From contig NZ_BMRN01000012.1 in NCBI RefSeq assembly GCF_014648655.1, positions 124,001-188,000 of the forward strand: a stretch of 64,000 nt of DNA, given 5' to 3'. This document shows, piece after piece, positions 34,779 to 43,046 of the stretch. The first letter of the stretch is position 1, and each line of letters begins with the position of its first letter. The DNA is from Streptomyces atratus (lineage in GTDB: Bacteria > Actinomycetota > Actinomycetes > Streptomycetales > Streptomycetaceae). Under the pieces are notes generated by a model. It was not told the origin of the DNA. It searched no databases and saw only the letters and a list, made by a program, of their open reading frames with translations. Both the position numbers and the translations under genes were made by a program.

Positions 34779-35779
34779 AGCACATCGCATATACGTGCAA
34801 TGCTTGCAATATGCATCCGCTCCGCGCCATCGGCCTCACCGCGACCGCCGAGGACGTCTACCTCGCGCTCGTGCAGCGTGACCCGACGACCCCGGCCGCG
34901 CTGGCAGGCATCCTGCGTGTGCCCCTGGATGCCGTCGTCGAGGCGGCCCGCGAACTGACCGAACTGGGCCTGGTGGAACCGGACGACGAAGGGCTCGTCG
35001 CCTGCCCCCCGCGCACCGCGCTCGACGCCCTCGCGGAAGTCCGGGCCAAGGAACTCGGAGCCCTGCGCGACAGCGCCGACGAACTCGCGCGGTTCTGGCG
35101 CGACCACCACGCCGAAGGCCCGGGATACATCGAGATAGTCCGGACGGACGAGGCCGGTGAAGCGCTTGTCCGGCGCGTGCAGGACGAGGCGACGCACCAG
35201 GTCCGCGCTCTGTCCATCGGCCCCTCCGGCCGCCTCGCCGCGCCCCCGACGGTGGCGCCAGGCTGTCTGGAGGCACTCGCGCGCGGCGTCGCGTACTCCG
35301 TGGTCTACGGCACCCAGGTGTTGCGTGACCCGATAGGCCGGGAGGCCATCCAGACGTGCGTCAACCTCGGTGAACGCGCCCGCGTCTTCCCCGATGTCGC
35401 GCTGAACCTGAAAATTTGTGACGACCGCTTCGCCGTCGTTGCCGCACCCGCGCGCGATCACCAGCGACGCCACCACATCGCCGTGCAGCGATCCGCCCTG
35501 CTCGACGGCCTCATCGGCGTGTTCGAGTCGTACTGGCAGATGGCCGTTCCGCTCCCCGCCGGCGACGAGCCCATGGACGACGTCGGTGCCGCCCCCACCG
35601 ACGACGCCCGGCAGCTTCTCACCTACCTCAGCGGCGGACTCACCGACGAGTTCATCGCCCGCGAACTCGGCGTCAGCGAAAGGACGGTGGCGCGTCGCAT
35701 CGCACGCCTCCAGGAAGTCCTGGGCGCACAGACCCGATTCCAGCTCGGCGTCCAGGCCAGCCGCCGCGGATGGCTTTGA
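34775..35779 (+). CDS. Two-HTH transcriptional regulator (TrmB-like N-terminus, LuxR-type C-terminus)
   Basis: A 334-residue regulator. The N-terminal winged-helix-like region (TAEDVYLALVQRDPTTPAA) resembles TrmB/LuxR-hybrid proteins of Streptomyces. A central sensor domain follows (about 85-265), and the end carries a LuxR-type HTH reading LTDEFIARELGVSERTVARR. The first ATG (34775) has a weak site and lies inside an inverted repeat; ATG 34811 (MHPLRAIGLTATAED) better matches where relatives begin, but also lacks a clear ribosome site. It is divergent from the secreted metalloprotease. The 3' end of the gene overlaps the start of a decayed permease on the other strand. Confidence 0.78.
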   Translation: MEHIAYTCNACNMHPLRAIGLTATAEDVYLALVQRDPTTPAALAGILRVPLDAVVEAARELTELGLVEPDDEGLVACPPRTALDALAEVRAKELGALRDSADELARFWRDHHAEGPGYIEIVRTDEAGEALVRRVQDEATHQVRALSIGPSGRLAAPPTVAPGCLEALARGVAYSVVYGTQVLRDPIGREAIQTCVNLGERARVFPDVALNLKICDDRFAVVAAPARDHQRRHHIAVQRSALLDGLIGVFESYWQMAVPLPAGDEPMDDVGAAPTDDARQLLTYLSGGLTDEFIARELGVSERTVARRIARLQEVLGAQTRFQLGVQASRRGWL

Positions 35780-36105
35780 GCACGACGCCGAGTACACCGA
35801 AACCGGCGGTCGGCAGGATGCCGCCGTAGGGCACCTGGCCCTTGTCCATCCGGCCGGTGAACCTGGGCGCGGAGCCCGCCAGTGCCATGGAGCGCAGGAT
35901 GCGCCCGGTGGAGTACAGGCCGGAGTTCAGGCTGGAGAGTGCGCGGTCGGCACGACCAGGTTCATCACACCGGCCGCGCCCGGGATAGCTTTTCCATGAC
36001 GGTGACGAAGGGGCTCTGGTCCGCCGAGTACGAGGTGTACGGCGGCAGGAGGGCCGGCAGCACCACCGAATCGACGTAGAAGAGGCCGAAGCGCCACAGG
36101 TCGCT
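35780..36105 (-). pseudogene. Internal fragment of an amino-acid permease (APC family)
   Basis: Minus-strand frames read LWRFGLFYVDSVVLPALLPP, then PYTSYSADQSPFVTVMEKL, then after a frame change IPGAAGVMNLVV, and after another LSSLNSGLYSTGRILRSMAL followed by SAPRFTGRMDKGQVPYGG. These are successive membrane segments of AnsP/GabP-type permeases. At least two frameshifts separate them, the first half of the gene is gone, and the 3' end fades near 35785. Upstream it runs straight into a sphingomyelinase fragment. Confidence 0.75.
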
Positions 36106-36470
36106 ACCGTAGGCGTCCTTGTGGATGTACTGCTCCTTGCGGACGATCGGCCACTTGCTCAGTACGGTGACGCCACCGTCCTCCGGAGTGGTGGCCGAGC
36201 GGGCGCCGCCCGTGGCGTCCCGGCCGCCACTGCTCCGGCCCATCACCGGTGTCCGGTACGGGTATTGCGCGGATGCGCTCCGTGTCGGCGCGTCCGAGGC
36301 GGAGTTGTCGCATGCCTCCTGGAGCACGGCCACGTCATGGCCCTGGAAGAAGGATGCCTTCGGTACCTCCGCCGCTCAGCGGTCCCGTCCCCGGTTCGGG
36401 TGGAGGTTCCGGCTCAGGAGGAACGTGTTGTACGTGACCACCCGCAGGGACGGGAGTCCGCCACGGCTGT
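36106..36470 (-). pseudogene. Fragment of a sphingomyelinase C-like exonuclease-fold gene
   Basis: The minus strand reads VVTYNTFLLSRNLHPNRG in one frame, then FFQGHDVAVLQEACDNSASD, SAQYPYRTPVMGRSSGG and TTPEDGGVTVLSKWPIVRKE followed by QYIHKDAYGSD. These are the N-terminal segments of secreted neutral sphingomyelinases, with the metal-binding Glu in LQEACDN. About two thirds of the protein is missing: after KDAYGSD the sequence passes directly into the permease fragment in the same open frame. Signal peptide coding upstream is no longer recognisable. Confidence 0.72.
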
Positions 36471-36625
36471 CGCGTGAGCCGTCGAGGAGCGCGACCGGCC
36501 GGTGCCGCCGTCCCGAGCCGCCCCGCCCGCCGCCGGGTGTGCTGCCCCGGACCGCGCCCCGGCTCCCTCTGTGTCCTTCGTCACGATCCGGCCCCGAGTG
36601 CCCTGCGAGGTCTTGTTTTCGGCCG

Positions 36626-36661
36626 TGTAATCGATTCCAATCGTCGCTGTAATCGATTCCA
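36626..36661. promoter_or_regulatory. Two tandem LacI-type operators
   Basis: TGTAATCGATTCCA occurs twice, at 36626-36639 and 36648-36661. Each is a LacI-style dyad centred on AATCGATT; the centres are 22 bases apart (two helical turns), 57 bases before the LacI start. The second copy is an exact repeat of the first. They are most likely bound by the regulator at 36718. Confidence 0.65.
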
Positions 36662-36717
36662 CGGCTCTGGACCGCCGGTTTCGAGGCTCACGGAAACCAC
36701 AAGGAGGTGGTCCGGAA

Positions 36718-37734
36718 ATGGCGAGCATCAAGGATGTCGCGGCCGAGGCGGGAGTGTCCGTCGCCACGGTCTCCCGCGTTCTCAACAGCCATCCCTCCGT
36801 CAGCCCCGACGCGCAAAGACGCGTCCTCGCCGCTGTCGACGTCCTCGGCTACCGGCCCAACGCCGTCGCCCGTTCGCTGCGCACCGATCAGACGCGCACC
36901 CTCGGCCTGGTCATCAGTGACGTACTCAACCCGTACTTCACCGAACTGGCCCGCTTCGTCGAGGAGGAGGCCCGCGCACTCGGCTACAGCGTCATCATCG
37001 GGAACGCCGACGAGCAGCCCGACCTGCAGGAACATCACGTCCGCACGCTCCTCGACCGCCGGATCGACGGGCTCCTCGTCTCCCCCGCCGACGGGAGCTC
37101 CCCGCTCACGCCGGGCGCTGCGGGCAGCGGGACACCGATGGTCTTCGTGGACCGTTGCATCCAGGGTGTGGACGTCCCCGTGGTACGTGCCGACGGCCGC
37201 GACGCCATCCGGGACCTGGTCGCACACCTGCACCGGCTCGGTCACCGCAGGCTCGCGATCATCGCGGGCCCGGCGGCCACCACCACGGGCAACGAGCGAG
37301 TCGAGGCCTTCCGCGAGGCGCTGCGTGAGCACGGACTCGCGCTGCCCGACGCCTACATCGGGCAGGGCGACTTCCAGACGGACAGCGGGCGCCGCGCCAC
37401 CGAGCGCTTTCTGGCCCTTCCCGAACCGCCCGAGGTCGTATTCGCCGCCGACAATCTGATGGCACTCGGCGCGCTGGACGCGATCCGCGCACGCGGGCTG
37501 CGCGTCCCGCAGGACATCGGGCTCGCGGCCTTCGACGACATCCCGTGGTTCCTGCACACCGACCCGCCGATCACGGCCATCGCCCAGCCGACCGGCGAGC
37601 TCGGCCGAGCCGCCGTGCGGGCCCTGGTCGACCTCATCGAGGGACGGTCCCCGCAGTCCGTCACCCTTCCCGCCCGCCTTGTCGTACGCAGTTCCTGCGG
37701 CGAGCGCGCTTCGAACCCGAGGAGCAACCTGTGA
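36718..37734 (+). CDS. LacI-family regulator of the ribose locus (RbsR-like)
   Basis: A 338-residue repressor. The HTH reads IKDVAAEAGVSVATVSRVLN and the hinge helix is PNAVARSLRT. The ligand domain has the type-I binding fold with DRRIDGLLVSPADGSS, VDRCIQG and AFDDIPWFLHTDPPITAI. ATG 36718 follows GGAGGTGG. Two tandem LacI dyads lie just upstream. Its stop overlaps a GTG that once began a sugar ABC ATPase, and an intact ribokinase follows, so it is taken as the ribose-operon repressor. It has outlived the importer it once controlled. Confidence 0.87.
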   Translation: MASIKDVAAEAGVSVATVSRVLNSHPSVSPDAQRRVLAAVDVLGYRPNAVARSLRTDQTRTLGLVISDVLNPYFTELARFVEEEARALGYSVIIGNADEQPDLQEHHVRTLLDRRIDGLLVSPADGSSPLTPGAAGSGTPMVFVDRCIQGVDVPVVRADGRDAIRDLVAHLHRLGHRRLAIIAGPAATTTGNERVEAFREALREHGLALPDAYIGQGDFQTDSGRRATERFLALPEPPEVVFAADNLMALGALDAIRARGLRVPQDIGLAAFDDIPWFLHTDPPITAIAQPTGELGRAAVRALVDLIEGRSPQSVTLPARLVVRSSCGERASNPRSNL

Positions 37735-38033
37735 GCACTCAGGACGAGTTGCTGCGCATCGAAGGCGTACGCAAGACCAAGGTGCGCGAACTGGGCACCG
37801 CCCGGCGGGAGATCGTGGAGTTCGCCGTTCAGCAACCCCTTCTTCGTGCAGACGGAGGCGTGTGCCCGGGCAGAGGCGAGGGCGGCCGCAGTCGCGGCCG
37901 AAGGAACTGGGCAGACGCCGTGCAGAACGCGGTGCGAGCCGCAGCGGGAATGAAGGTCGATAGCATGGTGAAGGTGCCAGTTCAAGGTAGTCACCGAGAA
38001 GAATGTTGCCGACTTCTCCCGAACAGCGCCTGA
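37731..38033 (+). pseudogene. Deletion scar of ribose ABC importer genes (rbsA, rbsC, rbsB remnants)
   Basis: A GTG overlapping the LacI stop and preceded by GAGGAG opens a 100-codon frame. It starts STQDELLRIEGVRKT, the beginning of an RbsA-type ATPase, then jumps to VRELGTARREIVEF, a segment that lies far inside such ATPases. In a shifted frame it next reads FSNPFFVQTEACARAEA, the start of the mature RbsB binding protein, and near the end KVPVQ and VVTEKNVADF, like the RbsB C-terminus. The permease gene is absent altogether. Several deletions and frameshifts have reduced about 3 kb to 300 bases. Confidence 0.7.
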
Positions 38034-38063
38034 GCAGCGTCCGACCCTCGGAAAGCAGGAACA

Positions 38064-38984
38064 ATGCACGTCAACGACCACCACCGGTACGACCTGCTGG
38101 TTGTGGGCTCGGCCAACGCCGACCTGGTCATCGGTGTCGAACGCAGGCCGGCGCCCGGTGAGACCGTGCTCGGTTCCGATCTTGCCGTCCACCCGGGCGG
38201 CAAGGGAGGGAACCAGGCGGTGGCCGCCGCCCGCCTCGGGGCCGTCACTGCGCTGCTGGCACGGGTCGGCGACGACGCCCACGGCCGCCTGCTGCTCGAA
38301 TCGCAGCGGGCCGCCGGGGTGGACACCGAGGGCGTCCTCGTGGGCGGGGCGCCGACCGGAGTAGCGCTGATCACCGTGGACCCCTCCGGCGACAACAGCA
38401 TCGTGGTGTCGCCGGGCGCCAATGGCCGGCTGACCCCGGAGGACATCCGGGCGGCCCGACCCCTCTTCGAGGCGGCGAGGGTCGTGTCCGTACAGCTGGA
38501 GATTCCGCTGGAGACGGTTGCCGAGGTGGCCGGTGTCATGTCCCGCGATACCCGGCTGGTTCTGAACCCGTCCCCGCCCGCACCACTGCCCGATCACGTG
38601 CTGGCCGCCTGCGACCCCTTGGTCGTCAACGAGCACGAGGCGCGCTACATCCTGGGGGAGGCCGCCGGCGCCACACCTGGGGAGTGGGCGCGAGCACTGC
38701 TGAAGCTCGGCCCGCGGTCGGTCGTGGTCACGCTGGGTGCGGCGGGCGCGCTCGTCGCCGACGGCCGTACGGGTGACGTCGTGTCCGTATCGAGCCCCAG
38801 GGTCGAGGCTGTGGACACGACGGGGGCGGGCGACGCGTTCACCGCCGCCCTGGCCTGGCGGCTCGGCCTGGGAGAGCAACTCGCCGAGGCCGCCGCATTC
38901 GCCGTCAGGGTCGGTGCGGTAGCCGTCACCCGGCAGGGCGCGCAGGAGTCCTTCCCGAGCGCGGAGGAAGTCTCCGTGCTGTGA
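38064..38984 (+). CDS. rbsK: Ribokinase
   Basis: A 306-residue PfkB-family kinase that phosphorylates D-ribose to ribose 5-phosphate in the cytosol. The first signature VHPGGKGGNQAVAAARLG binds sugar, and the second, VDTTGAGDAFTAALAW, holds the catalytic Asp and anion hole. NPSPPAPLPDHVL and VVNEHEARYIL are further family segments. It is full length and in frame, although the genes on both sides (importer and rbsD) are decayed. A nucleoside hydrolase and transporter 1.6 kb downstream could supply ribose inside the cell, giving the kinase a continuing use. Confidence 0.92.
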   Translation: MHVNDHHRYDLLVVGSANADLVIGVERRPAPGETVLGSDLAVHPGGKGGNQAVAAARLGAVTALLARVGDDAHGRLLLESQRAAGVDTEGVLVGGAPTGVALITVDPSGDNSIVVSPGANGRLTPEDIRAARPLFEAARVVSVQLEIPLETVAEVAGVMSRDTRLVLNPSPPAPLPDHVLAACDPLVVNEHEARYILGEAAGATPGEWARALLKLGPRSVVVTLGAAGALVADGRTGDVVSVSSPRVEAVDTTGAGDAFTAALAWRLGLGEQLAEAAAFAVRVGAVAVTRQGAQESFPSAEEVSVL

Positions 38985-39115
38985 AGAAGACGGGACTGCT
39001 CAACGGTCGTCCCGCCGGGGCGCCGACGCAGTGGCACACGGTGCGGCGTGCCGAGTGCGTGGAGGCGGGGATCGGGATGCCTGGGTGGCAACTGGTCAGC
39101 CCCGGGCTCCGGCCG
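38981..39115 (+). pseudogene. Decayed start of D-ribose pyranase (rbsD-like)
   Basis: A GTG overlapping the rbsK stop opens the frame VKKTGLLNGRPAGAP, matching the well-conserved first residues of RbsD (KKxGLLN). Identity is then lost through small deletions. DNA resembling the next RbsD codons (GGCACACGG, GGCGGGGATCGGGATGCC) is still visible, and the frame stops at about 39122. A full RbsD needs about 130 residues. The position directly after rbsK is where rbsD is expected. Confidence 0.55.
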
Positions 39116-39118
39116 CCG

Positions 39119-40195
39119 TCATGACACCGGGTTTTTGGCGGGCTTCCGGTCCCACGCCGCGTCGGCGCCGGACGCGGCGTCGGCCGGACCGGTGCAGTCC
39201 GTCGTACTGGAGCCGCGGACGATGAGTTCCGGACCGAGTCGTACCGTGCGGCTCGGGCCCGCCTTCTCTCCGGCCAGCCGCCGGTCCAGCAGCCGGGCGG
39301 CCTCCGCGGCCAGTTCGGCAACGGGTTGGCGGACGGTGGTCACGCCGGGGTCGGTGAGGCTCGCCATGGGGATGTCGTCGAAGCCGGTGACGGCGATCTC
39401 GCCCGGGACGTCCACTCCCAGCTGTCGCAGTCGTTGCAGTGCACCGATGGCGATGAGGTCGTTGGCGCAGACGATGGCGTCCGGGCGGTGTGCGCGCACC
39501 CGGTCCACCGCGGCCCGCCCCCATTCGACGGAGAATTCACCGAGTTCGACACGTCCGGGCGCCCGCGGGTCCAGTGCGCCGACGCCGGACTCGTACGCGG
39601 CGCGGCGTTCGACCGCCGCCGAGGCGGTGCCCGCAGCCCCGACGAAGCACGGACGGCGACGCCCCGCGGCCGCGAGGTGGTCCAGCACGAGCTGTATGCC
39701 GGCGGCGTTGTCGACGACCACGGAGTCGGCGACGCCGGGGCCGCAACCTCGGTCCAGCAGCACCAGCGGCACTCGGGCCGCTGCGGCGGTCACCGCGGCC
39801 ACGCTGCGTTTCTCGTCGACCGGGACGACCAGCAGGGCGTCGACCTGCCGTGCCAACAGGGCGTCGATCCGGGCCGCTTCGGTCATCGGGTCGTCGTCGC
39901 AGTCGGCGAGGATCACGGCACGGTCGTGGGTATGCAGAGCGCGCGTCAGCTCCCGCACCAGCGTGGGGTAGAACGGGTTGGTGATCTGCGGCAGGACGAG
40001 TCCGATGGTGCCTGTCGAGCGGCTGCGCAACGCGCGGGCCACGTGGTTGGGCCGGTAGCCGAGACTGTCGACGGCCGCACGTACTCGCCGGGCGGTTTCC
40101 GCGCCGACCGGACGGCTGCCGGCGAGCACCCGGGACACCGTGGCGACGGAACAGCCCGACAGTCGAGCCACGTCTCGCAGTGTTACTTCCGCCAC
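39119..40195 (-). CDS. LacI-family transcriptional regulator of the nucleoside hydrolase operon
   Basis: A 358-residue repressor. The HTH is TLRDVARLSGCSVATVSRVL and the hinge helix PNHVARALRS. The core domain has IGLVLPQITNPFYPTL, VDALLVVPVDE and TGFDDIPMASLTDPGVTTV. GTG 40195 is chosen since the protein then begins AEVTLRDVARL; a TTG 69 bases earlier is less likely. The C-terminal tail after GSSTTDC is Ala/Asp-rich. It is divergent from the nucleoside hydrolase at 40608, and dyads on both sides of the gap (40258-40275 and 40385-40417) are probable binding sites. The ligand is probably a nucleoside or its breakdown product. Confidence 0.87.
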   Translation of the reverse strand: MAEVTLRDVARLSGCSVATVSRVLAGSRPVGAETARRVRAAVDSLGYRPNHVARALRSRSTGTIGLVLPQITNPFYPTLVRELTRALHTHDRAVILADCDDDPMTEAARIDALLARQVDALLVVPVDEKRSVAAVTAAAARVPLVLLDRGCGPGVADSVVVDNAAGIQLVLDHLAAAGRRRPCFVGAAGTASAAVERRAAYESGVGALDPRAPGRVELGEFSVEWGRAAVDRVRAHRPDAIVCANDLIAIGALQRLRQLGVDVPGEIAVTGFDDIPMASLTDPGVTTVRQPVAELAAEAARLLDRRLAGEKAGPSRTVRLGPELIVRGSSTTDCTGPADAASGADAAWDRKPAKNPVS

Positions 40196-40257
40196 TTCGG
40201 ATCGCCTGCCCTGTTCTTCTGGTCGGCCGCGTGAAGCGGGCGGATGCCCGCGGGGAG

Positions 40258-40275
40258 TTGGCAAACGTTATCACC
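40258..40275. promoter_or_regulatory. Candidate LacI operator ahead of the regulator gene
   Basis: TTGGCAAACGTTATCACC is centred on AACGTT with outer G/C matches, in the style of LacI/CcpA-family sites. It lies about 63 bases upstream of the LacI start on the minus strand and may serve autoregulation. Confidence 0.45.
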
Positions 40276-40384
40276 GGCCTTTCCTCGTGCCCAGAGTGCG
40301 ATCCGCTGTCTCAAACAGGTCACAACGTGAGATATGGCTTCACCCATTGACATCGTGGGCGTCGGTGCGCAAAGTTCTCGGAGA

Positions 40385-40417
40385 ACGATTTCCCAGATCG
40401 TTTTCCCAACGTTTTTC
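40385..40417. promoter_or_regulatory. Three direct repeats, candidate operator of the nucleoside hydrolase operon
   Basis: CGATTTCCC (40385-40393), CGTTTTCCC (40398-40406) and CGTTTTTCC (40409-40417) follow each other at 13- and 11-base steps. The first is part of a dyad with GGAGAA just upstream. They lie about 190 bases before the hydrolase start. Cooperative repressor binding is inferred. Confidence 0.45.
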
Positions 40418-40607
40418 CACCGCGTGATCAAGGAAGAGTGCGCGGTACCTGTCTGTTTCGCTGCCCGCCCGTGAGTCGGCGCCGCATGCCGGCGTGGACC
40501 GCAACGGCGGTCGGGGGACCGTACCGGCGCGCTCTGTGCAGTAGCCCTTTTGCGGCGCTGGCCGAGATCCATCTCAAACTCTTCAGCTGAGCGAAGGGGC
40601 TCATTTG

Positions 40608-41555
40608 ATGGCCAGAAAGATCATCCTGGACTGCGACCCCGGGCACGACGACGCGATTGCCATGCTTCTCGCGTACGGGAACCCGGACGTGGATCTGGTC
40701 GCCGTGACCACCGTGGTCGGCAACCAGACGCTGGAGAAGGTGACGCGCAACGCGTTGTCCGTGGCGCGTATCGCCGGTATCACCGGGATTCCCTTCGCTG
40801 CGGGAAGTCCTCGCCCGCTGGTGCGGACCATCGAGACGGCGCCGGAGATCCACGGCGAGTCGGGACTCGACGGCCCGGTGCTGCCCGAACCGACCCTGGA
40901 GCTGGACCGCCGCCACGCCGTGGACCTCATCATCGACACGGTGATGTCCCATGAGCCGGGCGAGATCACCATCGTCCCCACGGCCGGCCTGACCAACATC
41001 GCGCTCGCCGTACGCAAGGAGCCGCGCATCGCCTCCCGCGTCCGCGAGGTCGTGCTGATGGGCGGCGGATACCACGAGGGCAACTGGAGCGCGGTCGCCG
41101 AGTTCAACATCATCATCGACCCGGAGGCCGCGCACATCGTCTTCAACGAGAGCTGGCCGGTCACCATGGTGGGTCTCGACCTGACCCACCAGGCGCTCGC
41201 GACCCCGGAGGTGCGGAGGAAGATCGCCGCGGTCGGCACCAAGCCGGCCGCGTTCGTGGGCGAGCTGCTCGACTTCTTCGGCGCCACCTATCTTGAGTCG
41301 CAGGGCTTCGAGCACCCCCCGGTGCATGACCCGTGCGCCGTTGCCTACGTCATCGACCCGACCGTCATGACGGTGCGCAAGGCCCCGGTGGACATCGAGC
41401 TCACCGGCGGGCTGACCCTCGGCATGACCGTGACCGACTTCCGGGCGCCCGCCCCGCCCGACTGCCACACCCAGGTCGCCGTCAAGCTCGACCACGAGCG
41501 CTTCTGGGACCTCGTCGTGGACGCCCTGACGCGGATCGGTGACGGCGCCGAATGA
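40608..41555 (+). CDS. Nucleoside hydrolase (IunH/RihB family)
   Basis: A 315-residue enzyme that splits ribonucleosides to base and ribose. The calcium-binding DxDPGxDD motif is ILDCDPGHDDAIAMLLA. Other active-site segments are VGNQTLEKVTRNAL, ITIVPTAGLTNIALAV, LMGGGYHEGN, AEFNIIIDPEAA and HDPCAVAYVIDP. ATG 40608 is preceded by GAAGGGG. Its stop overlaps the MFS transporter start (ATGA). Ribose formed here can be used by the ribokinase at 38064. Base preference is not certain. Confidence 0.93.
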   Translation: MARKIILDCDPGHDDAIAMLLAYGNPDVDLVAVTTVVGNQTLEKVTRNALSVARIAGITGIPFAAGSPRPLVRTIETAPEIHGESGLDGPVLPEPTLELDRRHAVDLIIDTVMSHEPGEITIVPTAGLTNIALAVRKEPRIASRVREVVLMGGGYHEGNWSAVAEFNIIIDPEAAHIVFNESWPVTMVGLDLTHQALATPEVRRKIAAVGTKPAAFVGELLDFFGATYLESQGFEHPPVHDPCAVAYVIDPTVMTVRKAPVDIELTGGLTLGMTVTDFRAPAPPDCHTQVAVKLDHERFWDLVVDALTRIGDGAE

Positions 41556-43003
41556 ACGTCTTCACCACTACCGAAGCCGCCCCGGGCGGGCCGCCGCCGG
41601 TCACCGACCGGCGTCCGGTCCGGGTGGGCGTGCTGGTCGCCGCGCTCCTCATGGCGTGCTTCGCCTTCCAGCTGAACGCCAGCATGCTCAGCCCGGCCCT
41701 GAAGAGCATCGAGGACAGTCTGGGCGCCACTTCGGCCGAGATCGGGCTCACCCAGACCGCGTTCTTCACCTCCGCGGCTTTGTTCTCGCTGTTCCTGCCG
41801 AGGCTGGGCGACATCATCGGCCGCCGCCGGGTGCTGGTCGCGATGATGGCGCTCATGGCGGTCGGCTGCGTGGTCTCTGCGCTGGCACAGAACGTGCCGA
41901 TGCTGTTCGTCGGCCGCATCATCCAGGGCGTGTCAGGGCCCACGGTGCCGCTGTGCCTGATCATGCTGCGGGTCGAGGTCACCGAGCCGAAGAAGTACGG
42001 CACCCTGCTGGGCGTGATCACCGCCGTCAACGGTGGTATCGCCGGGGTCGACTCCCTCGTCGGCGGGTTCCTCGCCGACAAGCACGGCTTCGCCTCGGTG
42101 TTCTGGGTGATGGCCGTGGTGGCGGCGATCGCCGCCGTCCTGGTCGCCACCATGACGCCGGAGTCCAAGGCGGCCGCCGCGTCCCGGATGGACTGGCCCG
42201 GCGTCACACTGCTGGTCGTCTCCGTCGGGGCACTGCTGATCGCGCTGAACGAGGCCGGAAAGCTCGGCGCCGCGAACTGGCTGCTCTTCGCCGTCCTTGT
42301 CGTCGTGGCCGCGATCGCCTTCGCCCTGTTCTGGCGGACCGAGGGCAGGAGCGGGCACCCGCTGGTCGCCACCCGGCACCTGCGACAGCGCGCGACCTGG
42401 GCGACGCTGCTGACCACCGTGCTCACCATGACCGGCGTGTTCGCCGTCATGAACGGGCTGATCCCGGCGTTCGCCCAGGACGCACACGCCGGCCTCGGCA
42501 TGTCCGCCGAACAGTCCGCATGGTGGACGCTCACGCCGTACGCGTTGGCCGGGCTTGCCATGGGTCCCATCGCCGGCCGGCTCGCCGCCGGCTTCGGTTA
42601 CCGCCGCATCCTGCGTCTGGGCCTGATCGGCGCGGCCGCCTCCGTCGTCCTGATGATTTTCACCCTGGGCGACCAGTCGCGTGCCCTGCTGCTCGTGGCC
42701 TCGCTACTGGTCGGCATCACCTACGCCGGCGTGGGCAACATCGTGCTCAACGGCCTCGGCATCGTGCTGTCCCCGCGCGAGAACCCCGGATTCCTGCCCG
42801 GGCTGAACGCCGGTGCGTTCAACCTCGGGGCCGGGCTCAGTTTCGCGGCGCTCTACGCGGTCCAGACGGCCTTCCAGCCCGCCGACCCGGCATCAACCGA
42901 TGGCTATGTCGCCGGCATGATCGCGGGCGTGGTCCTGCTGGGACTCGCCACCGTGGCGTCCTTCCTGATCCCCAAGCCAGTGGCGGCGGAAGACGGATCC
43001 TGA
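41552..43003 (+). CDS. MFS transporter, likely nucleoside uptake
   Basis: A 483-residue membrane protein with about 14 hydrophobic segments. It carries the MFS loop motif RLGDIIGRRRVL between TM2 and TM3 and a matching loop GRLAAGFGYRRIL in the second half. The start overlaps the nucleoside hydrolase stop, so the two are made together. The simplest reading is import of the nucleosides that the hydrolase cleaves. Its 14-segment form resembles drug:proton antiporters (DHA2), so export of a base or an analogue is an alternative. A strong terminator (43013-43046) follows at once. Confidence 0.85.
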   Translation: MNVFTTTEAAPGGPPPVTDRRPVRVGVLVAALLMACFAFQLNASMLSPALKSIEDSLGATSAEIGLTQTAFFTSAALFSLFLPRLGDIIGRRRVLVAMMALMAVGCVVSALAQNVPMLFVGRIIQGVSGPTVPLCLIMLRVEVTEPKKYGTLLGVITAVNGGIAGVDSLVGGFLADKHGFASVFWVMAVVAAIAAVLVATMTPESKAAAASRMDWPGVTLLVVSVGALLIALNEAGKLGAANWLLFAVLVVVAAIAFALFWRTEGRSGHPLVATRHLRQRATWATLLTTVLTMTGVFAVMNGLIPAFAQDAHAGLGMSAEQSAWWTLTPYALAGLAMGPIAGRLAAGFGYRRILRLGLIGAAASVVLMIFTLGDQSRALLLVASLLVGITYAGVGNIVLNGLGIVLSPRENPGFLPGLNAGAFNLGAGLSFAALYAVQTAFQPADPASTDGYVAGMIAGVVLLGLATVASFLIPKPVAAEDGS

Positions 43004-43012
43004 CGGCTGCGG

Positions 43013-43046
43013 CTGCCCCGGCGTGACACTGTCGACGCCGGGGCAG
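43013..43046 (+). terminator. Terminator after the MFS transporter
   Basis: A perfect 12-base stem, CTGCCCCGGCGT with ACGCCGGGGCAG, around a 10-base loop starts 9 bases after the stop. Confidence 0.7.

Noticed and set aside
32549..36470. Search for a second copy of the tRNA-Leu 3' end as an attachment site
   Set aside because: No duplicate of the T-arm and acceptor sequence was found by eye in the window, so no att site is claimed.
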